DNA of 8,592 nucleotides, taken from NCBI GenBank assembly GCA_030643345.1, contig DAOWMA010000062.1, forward strand, positions 1 through 8,592, read 5' to 3'. The notes beneath the pieces are model-generated. The model was not told where the DNA came from and searched no databases. It saw only the letters and a list, made by a program, of their open reading frames with translations. The DNA is from Spirochaetaceae bacterium (GTDB taxonomy: Bacteria > Spirochaetota > Spirochaetia > B11-G9). Positions 1 to 6,910 of the stretch are shown here, one piece after another (position 1 is the first letter of the stretch; each line of letters opens with the position of its first letter). The position numbers and the translations under genes are program-made.

Positions 1-334
1 TAATCAGTCTGTTCTTCTCTATCCATCCAAAACCGGCAAGAAAAGCTATTGTGCCTGCACCCCCTGATAATCCCGTAGTTTCAAGATCATAAAAAATAAG
101 GTCCTCTATATCCCTGTTTTCCATCTCTGGAAATAATGGGGGTATTTTTTTTAAAATAGACTTATCAAAAGGAGAAGTAAAGATTTCCCGGCACATTGAT
201 ACAAAGGGTTTTACCTGCTTCCAGGGAGGTTCTAATATAGTTAATTTTTCATTTTGTGGTTGAGAAATATTTTTCCTGTCTCTGGAAGTTCGTATCCGGT
301 CTAAACGACCTGCTAAAGAACCACTCGATGCCAT
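1..334 (-). CDS. mrfB: MrfB/YprB-type DEDDh 3'-5' exonuclease, N-terminal part (runs off the left edge)
   Basis: This is the first 111 codons of a minus-strand gene cut by the window edge. The start is ATG at 334-332, one base after the mrfA stop codon. The translation begins MASSGSLAGRLDRIR and, after a variable N-terminal region, reaches FYDLETTGLSGGAGTIAF at about residues 81-98. DLET (D83, E85) is the first exonuclease motif of the DEDD ribonuclease-H-like superfamily and binds the catalytic metal. The remaining D and H/D motifs lie beyond the edge. In Bacillus subtilis the relative MrfB (YprB) is the nuclease partner of the MrfA helicase in repair of mitomycin C damage. The gene directly upstream here encodes an MrfA-type helicase, which strongly supports the identification. 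An AAGGAGA at 346-352, inside the end of mrfA, suggests translational coupling. Family membership is well supported; the repair role is inferred from orthology. Confidence 0.87.
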   Translation of the reverse strand, partial: MASSGSLAGRLDRIRTSRDRKNISQPQNEKLTILEPPWKQVKPFVSMCREIFTSPFDKSILKKIPPLFPEMENRDIEDLIFYDLETTGLSGGAGTIAFLAGFGWIEKNRLI

Positions 335-335
335 A

Positions 336-2651
336 TCAGATAGAATCTCCTTCTATATTCGTTTCCGGATTAAGCCAGGCTTTTAGAAATTTTGAAACTT
401 CTCCCTTTACCATCTCCTGGCCTTTCTCACTCACTGGACCAATACAGGAAGGACAGCCCGTTTTACAATTACAGGAACTAACAAGATCACTTGCCGCCTG
501 CAGAATCAGGGAAAGTTTTTTTAGAAAACCTTCGGCCAAACCGGAACCACCAGGGCATGTGTCATAAAAATATAGAGAAGGTTCTTCTGTATATTGGTCC
601 TTAAGCCTCTCTGCAACCGAAATATCATGACTATCACACATAAGGAAAACAGGACATACATTTTTTAAGACTGTTCCTGCACGACCAATCACTTCTTCTT
701 TAAGGCTGTCATCAATTAAAGCAAAAGCCTTGCCTGATGCAGATTTTTTCTCCAGCACAAGTACTGCCGCCCTTGTATGCATCTCCTCTTCGGGAAGATA
801 TATATCTCCATAACCGATGTTTTCATGGGTAGAAAATTTCAGTTTTTTGTACTTTGTAACCTGGCTCCTTACTAAAACATCACCAATTATTGTCCTGCAG
901 GCATTTGATATATCTTCAGCATCATTTTGAAGTAATTTAATATCTGTCTTTACTATTGAGTCGGTATAGTAGTTTAGATCAGCTTCTTCCACATAACAGC
1001 ACTTGTTTTCTATATCCAGTTGTTTAGACAGATACTGGCCTCCCCGATGTATGTAGACAGCATTTTGGAAAAGGAGCTCCTTTGCAGAAGGAAGGTCCAT
1101 TTCACCAATTACCTCATTTTTCCCTTTGGTAGTATTAATTATAACGATATTGTCAGGAGAAGCAGATCTCAGACCTATTTGTTCTGCAGGATACGATCTG
1201 TCTGCCCAGTACCAGCTTCCTTCAGACAAACGGACAACACCTTCCTCCTCCAGATAAGACATAAAATCTGCAACAGGACCGGAGAATTCATCTGAATCCT
1301 GAAAAGGCAGTTCAAAAACAGCACATTTAAGATGGTCCAGAAGTATAAATATATTATCGGGATTTACCCAGGCGGATTCGGGACTGCGTTTGAAAAAGTA
1401 GTCAGGATTTTTTACAAGATACTGGTCTACAGGAGAGGCCGATGCAATTATAACTGCTGCAGACAAGGTATTCCGTCGACCTGCCCTTCCAGCCTGCTGC
1501 CAGACAGAGGAGATCGATCCGGGAAATCCAGCCAGTACAGCCAAATCCAGCCCACCTATATCAATTCCAAGTTCAAGAGCAGTTGTTGATACAACACCCT
1601 GTATTTCTCCGGTACGCAAACCTTTCTCTATAGCCCTTCTTTCCCTGGGAAGATACCCTCCCCTGTATGCCTCAACCCGTATTTTTTTATTTTCATTGTA
1701 GTGATTTCTTAAATTTTTATTTATATAGGATGCAATCAGCTCAGTTCTTACTCTGGACCTTGCAAATACAATAGTTTTAATTTTACTGCCAAGAAATTTT
1801 GTGGCTATTTTACTTGATTCCAGGACGACACCTCTTCGAATACCCTGTACAGGATCAACAAGAGGGGGATTGTACAGAACTATATGTTTCTCTCCTGCAG
1901 GGGCCCCGCTTTTATCAATAAGTTTTAGATCGGACTCAACTATCTGACTTGCCAGTTCCAGGGGATTACTAATAGTTGCAGAACAGCATATAAAAACCGG
2001 ATCAGAACCATAAAATTTTGCAATCCTTTTTAGACGTCTTATAACATTGGTCATATGGGAACCAAAAATACCTCTGTATACATGGACTTCATCTATAACA
2101 ACATATTTTAAATTACTTAAAAACTTTATCCATTTGGGATGATTTGGAAGTATCCCGGAGTGAAGCATATCGGGATTACTTATTACTATTCGCCCCGATT
2201 CCCTTGCAGAAACTCTAACAGAAGCAGGTGTGTCCCCATCGTATGTAGAAACCTTAACAGGGATTTCTCCTCCCAGAATAATTTCATTTAACTCCGACTG
2301 CTGGTCCTGGCTCAGTGCTTTTGTTGGAAACAGATACAAGGCCCTTTCTTCAGGATTTTCTATTAGTTTTTGAAGAACAGGAAGATTGTAGCAAAGTGAT
2401 TTACCACTGGCTGTAGGAGTTACAACCACAATATTCTCACCTGCAGTTACACAGTTAAAACTCTCCGCCTGATGGGAGTAGAGTCGCGTTATCCCCTTTG
2501 CAGCAAGAGTATTTTTTATTACAGGAAAAACATCTTCCGGGATATCCTCATAAATACCCTCTTTAGAAGCTATTTTCTCCCACCTGGTAACATTATCTTT
2601 GAATTTTCTATCCAAAGCCAGGACATCAAGTTTTTCTTCAAGATTGGTCAT
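336..2651 (-). CDS. mrfA: MrfA/YprA-family DEVH-box ATP-dependent DNA helicase with C-terminal DUF1998/MZB domain
   Basis: This 771-residue superfamily 2 helicase is close in length to B. subtilis MrfA (YprA, about 750 aa), which acts with MrfB on DNA damaged by mitomycin C. The motifs appear in order. Walker A TPTASGKS is at residues 78-85, and motif Ia LFPTKAL is near 107-113. The DEVH box is at 187-190, SAT at 224-226, and motif IV VFARSR near 295-300. Motif V STTALELGIDIG is near 355-366 and motif VI QQAGRAGRR at 385-393. The C-terminal part has YDTCPGGSGLAEGF near 696-709 and a cysteine cluster C727-x-C729-x3-C733-x2-C736, the presumed metal site of the MrfA-type C-terminal domain. The ATG at 2651 has a GGGGA site 6 nt upstream. 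The gene lies 18 nt after the URO-D-like gene and one base before mrfB, so it is probably co-transcribed with both. All motifs look intact. Confidence 0.94.
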   Translation of the reverse strand: MTNLEEKLDVLALDRKFKDNVTRWEKIASKEGIYEDIPEDVFPVIKNTLAAKGITRLYSHQAESFNCVTAGENIVVVTPTASGKSLCYNLPVLQKLIENPEERALYLFPTKALSQDQQSELNEIILGGEIPVKVSTYDGDTPASVRVSARESGRIVISNPDMLHSGILPNHPKWIKFLSNLKYVVIDEVHVYRGIFGSHMTNVIRRLKRIAKFYGSDPVFICCSATISNPLELASQIVESDLKLIDKSGAPAGEKHIVLYNPPLVDPVQGIRRGVVLESSKIATKFLGSKIKTIVFARSRVRTELIASYINKNLRNHYNENKKIRVEAYRGGYLPRERRAIEKGLRTGEIQGVVSTTALELGIDIGGLDLAVLAGFPGSISSVWQQAGRAGRRNTLSAAVIIASASPVDQYLVKNPDYFFKRSPESAWVNPDNIFILLDHLKCAVFELPFQDSDEFSGPVADFMSYLEEEGVVRLSEGSWYWADRSYPAEQIGLRSASPDNIVIINTTKGKNEVIGEMDLPSAKELLFQNAVYIHRGGQYLSKQLDIENKCCYVEEADLNYYTDSIVKTDIKLLQNDAEDISNACRTIIGDVLVRSQVTKYKKLKFSTHENIGYGDIYLPEEEMHTRAAVLVLEKKSASGKAFALIDDSLKEEVIGRAGTVLKNVCPVFLMCDSHDISVAERLKDQYTEEPSLYFYDTCPGGSGLAEGFLKKLSLILQAASDLVSSCNCKTGCPSCIGPVSEKGQEMVKGEVSKFLKAWLNPETNIEGDSI
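346..352 (-). promoter_or_regulatory. Ribosome binding site of mrfB inside the mrfA 3' end
   Basis: Read on the minus strand, these bases are AAGGAGA. They encode part of the final Glu-Gly-Asp-Ser-Ile of MrfA, and the last base lies 11 nt before the mrfB ATG at 334. With a one-base gap between stop and start, mrfB translation is probably coupled to that of mrfA. Confidence 0.6.
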
Positions 2652-2669
2652 ATCGCGTCCCCATAATTA

Positions 2670-3722
2670 TTAACTGTAAAAGAAGCTATACCGTTCCATT
2701 GCATCCATCAATGCAGAAACATTTTCCGGGGGTACACCAGGATATAGGCCATAGATCATCATCATTCCGCCTTGTTTACCTCCGATTTTTTCGACTTCCT
2801 TTCGTATCAAAGTATCAATTTGAGCAGAAGTACCTGAGAAGGTTATATTCTGCCGGTCAATATCAAGATCGACACAGACCTTACCTGCAAACTTATCTGC
2901 AATCCAGTCAATACCATTCACAAGGTCCTGAAGATTTATTACTTCGACGCCTCCATCGATCAGATCATCCGCAAGAGTACGGATATCACCGTCAGAGTGC
3001 ATATGAACAATAATGCCCTTATCTCTGACCGGCTGCATCAAGCGCTGATAACCTGGCTTGATATATTTCCTGAATTGGTCCGGTGAAAGCATCGGGCCAA
3101 CCTGCATTCCCAAATCTTCCGGGAAACTTATCATATCGGGTCCAAGTTCCATCCATTTATTTATGTAGGCAAGATTAAACTCTTCAACCATCTCAATCAG
3201 CTTAAAAATCTCCGGTACTTCATCTACCATGTCAAAAATAAAGTTTTCATAGCCCCGGATATCCTGAATCCTTAAAAAAGTATGCCCATGGGGTAATCCG
3301 CCTATAGTAAACTGCCCGGCCGCTTTTGCCGCTTTTATCTCTTCAGACAGTACATTCCAGTTTATCGGATAGGTTCCGTCAGTTTTTAACGGATCAGGTG
3401 CTCTGTAATTGGCAAAACTGTCCCATGATAACAGAGGGTGCCCATGAACTGCTCCGGTAATTCCGTCTTCTGCAGTTTTCCAGACACACTGCCAGGGGTC
3501 GGTGTATGGTTTATCCGCAAGAGCATTGATCAGATACTGAGGCTTATAGTTACTCATCGGACGTTCAAAATCCGGAAAGAGCAGGGGATGGGACTCCATC
3601 AGATCGAATAGAACATTATGGTCGTAATAATTCCAGCATGCATCATTTATTACAAAATCCATTGGAATGTATTCGGGAGTTTCAAATCTTATTGTACGTA
3701 GTAAATTTTCTCTTTTATCCAT
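2670..3722 (-). CDS. Uroporphyrinogen decarboxylase (URO-D) superfamily protein, function unknown
   Basis: This 350-residue TIM-barrel protein belongs to the URO-D superfamily, which includes HemE and cobamide-dependent methyltransferases such as MtaA/MtbA. Recognisable family features are EDLGMQVGPMLSP (about 202-214), the barrel segment HMHSDGDI (about 240-247), GGVEVINLQD (about 257-266), a late GGxxMIYGLYPGVPPEN segment and DAMERY near the C terminus. It does not look like HemE: the N-terminal Arg-rich motif of true decarboxylases is missing and no haem genes are nearby. Where MtaA-type enzymes have HxCG and a later Cys to bind zinc, this protein has HSDG and no evident C-terminal Cys, so a standard thiol methyltransferase role is doubtful. 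It follows the GatC-like permease by 2 nt and precedes mrfA. An ATG at 3728 is possible, but AGGGGA at 3729-3734 abuts it and is ideally placed, 6 nt, for ATG 3722. The substrate is unknown. Confidence 0.85.
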   Translation of the reverse strand: MDKRENLLRTIRFETPEYIPMDFVINDACWNYYDHNVLFDLMESHPLLFPDFERPMSNYKPQYLINALADKPYTDPWQCVWKTAEDGITGAVHGHPLLSWDSFANYRAPDPLKTDGTYPINWNVLSEEIKAAKAAGQFTIGGLPHGHTFLRIQDIRGYENFIFDMVDEVPEIFKLIEMVEEFNLAYINKWMELGPDMISFPEDLGMQVGPMLSPDQFRKYIKPGYQRLMQPVRDKGIIVHMHSDGDIRTLADDLIDGGVEVINLQDLVNGIDWIADKFAGKVCVDLDIDRQNITFSGTSAQIDTLIRKEVEKIGGKQGGMMMIYGLYPGVPPENVSALMDAMERYSFFYS

Positions 3723-3724
3723 TA

Positions 3725-5071
3725 TCATTCCCCTGACTTTCGTAATACAGAAGCTTTATGATAACTTAAATACATCATTCCCAATACCACAGGAATAATA
3801 GCTATGGCAATCCAATTACCCTGAAAGAGATAGAGGAAATAAAACCGGATATGGTTTCCTCCATCTGTAAAGGCCGTTATCTCCTGACCTGCCCCGAAGG
3901 TAATTCCTGTTTCAGCAGACAGCGTGGTAATCAAACCTGCAAGTTTGGATGAAATAAGGAGAAAGGTTACTACAATAGGGATTCCTGTAGCTATGCTTCT
4001 TATAACATTGCCCCTGCTTACAAGAACAGTTACTGCAGTTATGGAAATCAGATTAGGAAGATCCCCAAGAGGAAGGACTCTGTTCCCAGGAAGGATAAGA
4101 GCTATTGCGAGAGAAATAGGCATCAATACCAGTCCTGATATCATAACAGATTTATTACTCATTAAAATTTCGGGATTCACAGCAACATACAGTTCATGCT
4201 TCTTTGGAAAACGGCTTTGAATCCATTCTTTTAATGCCTGTGAGACAGGGGTTATTCCCTCACCGATAAGCCCACCGCATTTAGGAAGGAGAAACATAAC
4301 TGCTGCCAGATGGATGCTTAACTCAAGAACCAGTTTTACAGAATAGCCGGCTGCAGCACCAAGCAGCAGCCCTATAATAACACCAATAATCATTGGTTCT
4401 CCAAGAAGTCCAATAGAACCACCATCCTTTTCAGGGTTGTACTTTAGATTCTTAAATCCTGGTATCCTATCATAGATATAGTCCATGGTTACAAAAAAAG
4501 GAAGAAGTCCTACAACTGAAATGGGGGATATAGTAACACCTGGTAATCCACCTTCAAGTTCCACATGCGGAGCAGTCCAGTCAGCCATTTTTATGTTGTA
4601 GACAGTTATAAGGGCAACCGCAAGCATCCCCAGAAGAAAACTATCCGTTGAACTTAAGACAAACGCTCCCATAAGCGCAAGGTGCCAGAAATTCCACATA
4701 TCGATATAGACAGTTTTTGTTGTATTCGTTGCGATCATAACAATATTTATCACAATTATAAGGGGTATTGAGATAGGTGCAATAGGTGATCCCCAGGTAA
4801 TTGCAGCCAGAGGAGGCCATCCCACATCAAGAACAGGAAAATTAAGCCCCCGTACTATCATGATTGACTCTACTGCAGGCTTAATATTGTCAACAAAAAA
4901 CGCAAACACAATAAAAACACCGGCAAACCCCACAGCCAGTTTTAATGCAGATTGAAAGGCGGCAAAAATCTTCATTCTTACAATAAATGCAATTATAAGC
5001 ATAAAAAGAGGAAGCATCACATAAGGTTTAAAGCTGAAAAAAACATCCAGAAAATTAGTTAATGTATCCAT
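3725..5071 (-). CDS. GatC-type PTS transporter EIIC membrane component (galactitol family)
   Basis: This 448-residue, strongly hydrophobic protein matches the length of the galactitol-family EIIC permeases (about 450 aa), which move a polyol or sugar across the inner membrane. Hydrophobic segments are visible near residues 15-32, 42-60, 100-115, 130-157, 182-197, 223-245, 248-264, 308-328, 342-352, 362-384 and 418-436. Family signatures include LPKCGGLIGEGITPVSQA (about 262-279), KHELYVAVNPEILMSN, the ILPGNRVLPLGDLPNL stretch (about 326-341) and FTDGGNHIRF near 401-410. Normally the EIIA and EIIB phosphotransfer proteins are encoded beside EIIC, but neither is present here. It could borrow them from elsewhere or act as a non-PTS facilitator. 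The gene heads a probable operon with the URO-D-like and mrfAB genes. ATG 5071 is the furthest upstream start before an in-frame stop and has no Shine-Dalgarno site. Family assignment is solid; galactitol as substrate is not claimed. Confidence 0.9.
   Translation of the reverse strand: MDTLTNFLDVFFSFKPYVMLPLFMLIIAFIVRMKIFAAFQSALKLAVGFAGVFIVFAFFVDNIKPAVESIMIVRGLNFPVLDVGWPPLAAITWGSPIAPISIPLIIVINIVMIATNTTKTVYIDMWNFWHLALMGAFVLSSTDSFLLGMLAVALITVYNIKMADWTAPHVELEGGLPGVTISPISVVGLLPFFVTMDYIYDRIPGFKNLKYNPEKDGGSIGLLGEPMIIGVIIGLLLGAAAGYSVKLVLELSIHLAAVMFLLPKCGGLIGEGITPVSQALKEWIQSRFPKKHELYVAVNPEILMSNKSVMISGLVLMPISLAIALILPGNRVLPLGDLPNLISITAVTVLVSRGNVIRSIATGIPIVVTFLLISSKLAGLITTLSAETGITFGAGQEITAFTDGGNHIRFYFLYLFQGNWIAIAIIPVVLGMMYLSYHKASVLRKSGE
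3729..3734 (-). promoter_or_regulatory. Ribosome binding site that decides the URO-D-like start
   Basis: On the minus strand these bases read AGGGGA, within the last codons of the permease gene. The site directly touches the ATG at 3728, so it cannot serve that codon. It lies 6 nt from the ATG at 3722, which is therefore preferred. The permease stop (3727-3725) and this start are 2 nt apart, implying coupled translation. Confidence 0.55.
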
Positions 5072-5077
5072 ACAAAA

Positions 5078-5106
5078 AGTATAAACGACAAAACATTATT
5101 TTTCCA
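5078..5106 (-). promoter_or_regulatory. Candidate sigma70-type promoter for the permease-URO-D-mrfAB operon
   Basis: On the minus strand, TATACT (5083-5078) could be a -10 box and TGGAAA (5106-5101) a -35 box with a 17-bp spacer (4 of 6 matches to TTGACA). The -10 box ends only 6 nt before the permease ATG, so transcription would begin at or next to the start codon. That agrees with the lack of a Shine-Dalgarno site and would give a leaderless transcript. It is a prediction from motif matches alone. Confidence 0.35.
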
Positions 5107-5130
5107 CTTTTAAATTAAATAGTGTATAAT
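5101..5130 (+). promoter_or_regulatory. Candidate sigma70-type promoter for the Gfo/Idh/MocA gene
   Basis: A perfect TATAAT -10 box lies at 5125-5130, with TTTCCA at 5101-5106 as a weak -35 box (4 of 6 matches, 18-bp spacer). The start of transcription would fall near 5137, shortly before AAGGAGA at 5140-5146 and the ATG at 5155. The -35 hexamer coincides with that proposed for the divergent operon. AATTAAAT is repeated at 5113-5120 and 5128-5135, the second copy overlapping the -10 box. It could be an operator, but the region is very AT-rich. Confidence 0.5.
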
Positions 5131-5154
5131 TAAATACATAAGGAGAAGATATCT

Positions 5155-6120
5155 ATGAATAAAGTTAAATGGGGATTGATAGGCTGCGGAGATATTGCGC
5201 GGAAGAGTGTTGTACCGGCTATACAAAATGCAGCAAACTCAACTTTAGTTTCTGTAAACCGTGCAGATTCAGGTAAAGCAGAAAGCTTTGCCGGAGAATT
5301 CGGAGTTGAAAAATGGACATCAAAATGGCAGGAACTGGTAGTAGATGAAGAAATAAATAGCGTATACGTTGCAACACCCGTTTATTTGCATGCAGAGCAG
5401 ACAATCGCTGCTGCAGAGGCAGGAAAGCATGTACTTTGCGAAAAACCTATGGCCCTTAACGCATCAGAATGCAGAAAAATGATGGATGCATGTACTGCAA
5501 ACGGAGTAAATCTTGGGATTGCATACTACAGACATCTGTTTCCACCGGTTAACAGGATAAAAGAGATAATTGGATCTGGCGAAATAGGACAGATAGTTAA
5601 CATTCAGGCTAATAACTTCGAAAATTTCAATCTTCCTCCCGGTGCTCCCCGGTACTGGTTTCTACAAAAAGAGTTAGCCGGAGGCGGTCCCATGATGGAT
5701 ATGGGTTGTCACCGAATAGAAATATTTACCAATATCGCAGGTCCGGTAAAGAAGATAACCAGCTTTTTAAATAATATTGTTTATAAGAGAGAAGTTGAAG
5801 ACACGGCTACAGTCCACTTTGTATTTGAAAGTGGAGCGACTGCTGTTCTTGTTTCTTCTCACGGAGTGTTGGAACCACAGGACACCCTTGATATCTTTGG
5901 AAGCAAAGGGTCAATACATGTACCGGTATTGAATGAGGGGACGATGATAATAAAAACTGCTAAAGGAACGCGTACAGAGAAACATCCTAATCATAAAAAT
6001 TTCCATCAACCATTAGTTGATAACTTTGTAGAATCAATCCTGAAAAACAAACAACCGGCAATTACAGGAGAAACCGGGATGAAAATCAATATGCTGCTGG
6101 ATAAAATTTACGACAGATAA
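5155..6120 (+). CDS. Gfo/Idh/MocA family NAD(P)-dependent oxidoreductase
   Basis: This intact 321-residue cytoplasmic sugar or polyol dehydrogenase has the two expected domains. The N-terminal Rossmann fold starts with GLIGCGDIA (7-15), the dinucleotide-binding glycine motif, followed by VYVATPVYLHAE (70-81) and the catalytic CEKP motif (K97). The C-terminal alpha/beta domain contains GGGPMMDMGCHRIEI (177-191), giving the usual D182 and H186 active-site pair, and FGSKGSIHVP typical of the family. Members oxidise hydroxyl groups of sugars, inositols or amino sugars; the substrate cannot be told from sequence. The start is well set by AAGGAGA with 8-nt spacing. It is divergent from the permease operon and convergent with the PIG-L gene, whose stop is 7 nt away. 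It is the only complete oxidoreductase in the window, since the other family member (7758-8435) lacks its cofactor domain. Confidence 0.93.
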   Translation: MNKVKWGLIGCGDIARKSVVPAIQNAANSTLVSVNRADSGKAESFAGEFGVEKWTSKWQELVVDEEINSVYVATPVYLHAEQTIAAAEAGKHVLCEKPMALNASECRKMMDACTANGVNLGIAYYRHLFPPVNRIKEIIGSGEIGQIVNIQANNFENFNLPPGAPRYWFLQKELAGGGPMMDMGCHRIEIFTNIAGPVKKITSFLNNIVYKREVEDTATVHFVFESGATAVLVSSHGVLEPQDTLDIFGSKGSIHVPVLNEGTMIIKTAKGTRTEKHPNHKNFHQPLVDNFVESILKNKQPAITGETGMKINMLLDKIYDR

Positions 6121-6127
6121 CACAGAG

Positions 6128-6898
6128 CTACTTAACCTGCTCTGGATAATTACATAAAATCTCTTCCAGAGGCATAATCTCTTTCGAAGAAAAACCCAGA
6201 TGGGAATGTCTCCTCCAACCCTCTGCATATCTGTATTTTCCAGAATTTTTCCCCATTTCTGCACTCATCTTCTGCATTGTTTTTAAATAGGAATCGATCC
6301 CCTGACTTTCATCAAGCCACTCTTTCTGGCTCTTGTGAAAACCAAGCATCTTTGTTTTTTCATCCATAATACTTTCGATATCTATATAGAAATCGGGTAT
6401 TATCTTTCGACGCAGTCCATCAGTCAAACCGTAGGGCATAGAATGGTAAACTGCCATCTCATTACCGATCGCGGGTACTTCGGGAATCGAGGGATAATTG
6501 GGCATTCCTCTGCAAAAGGCGGCAGTGACCCCTATTCTGCAAGTATTCATATGGTCTTCCATATATTCTTCCGGCGAGGGAAGCAGCAGTATACCAGGTT
6601 TTATCTGCCTTATAACAGCCATTGTTTTTTTAATAAGATCCTGATCATAAAAAACATTCAGATCATCTGCTAAACTATCATGGAATTCTGCACCAATAAA
6701 TGCAGCTGCATTTATTGCCTCCTTTCTACGCACATGTATTGCTTCCTCCCTGGAATACACAGCACTTCCATAACATCCATTGGCAAAATTCATATAATGG
6801 AGCTCACAACCAGCTTTTTTTAACAGGAACAGAGTTCCCGCCATCATAAATTCTATATCATCAGGATGACAATGGAGGGCTAAAACTCTTTTAACCAT
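6128..6898 (-). CDS. PIG-L/LmbE family zinc-dependent deacetylase
   Basis: This 256-residue protein has the hallmarks of the PIG-L (LmbE, MshB-like) family, which hydrolyses N-acetyl groups from amino sugars and related compounds. HCHPDD (9-14) supplies zinc ligands H11 and D14 and the catalytic base D13. EDHMNT (114-119) gives the third ligand, H116. The family's usual HPDDE reads HPDDIE here. There is no signal peptide, so it is probably cytoplasmic. The ATG at 6898 has AGGAG at 6908-6912, with 9-nt spacing, overlapping the TAG stop of the upstream isomerase gene, so the two are probably translated together. It is the last gene of its run and meets the plus-strand oxidoreductase tail to tail. 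Deacetylase activity is likely; an amino-sugar substrate is inferred from the isomerase and dehydrogenase next door. Confidence 0.9.
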   Translation of the reverse strand: MVKRVLALHCHPDDIEFMMAGTLFLLKKAGCELHYMNFANGCYGSAVYSREEAIHVRRKEAINAAAFIGAEFHDSLADDLNVFYDQDLIKKTMAVIRQIKPGILLLPSPEEYMEDHMNTCRIGVTAAFCRGMPNYPSIPEVPAIGNEMAVYHSMPYGLTDGLRRKIIPDFYIDIESIMDEKTKMLGFHKSQKEWLDESQGIDSYLKTMQKMSAEMGKNSGKYRYAEGWRRHSHLGFSSKEIMPLEEILCNYPEQVK

Positions 6899-6910
6899 AA
6901 TATGAAACTC

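Noticed and set aside
256..567. Plus-strand open frame of 103 codons
   Set aside because: It lies antisense to mrfA and mrfB, has no ribosome site or recognisable domain, and both overlapping minus-strand genes carry clear family motifs.
2670..3722. True uroporphyrinogen decarboxylase (hemE)
   Set aside because: The HemE N-terminal signature is missing and no haem-pathway gene is nearby; only the general superfamily fold is supported.
3726..3728. ATG at 3728 as start of the URO-D-like gene (an ATGA overlap with the permease stop)
   Set aside because: The ribosome site AGGGGA directly abuts it; the ATG at 3722 has a 6-nt spacing.
6123..6144. CAGAGC...GCTCTG inverted repeat at the convergent gene ends, a possible bidirectional terminator
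   Set aside because: The stem is only 6 bp with a 10-nt loop, it overlaps the deacetylase stop codon, and no T-run follows on either strand.
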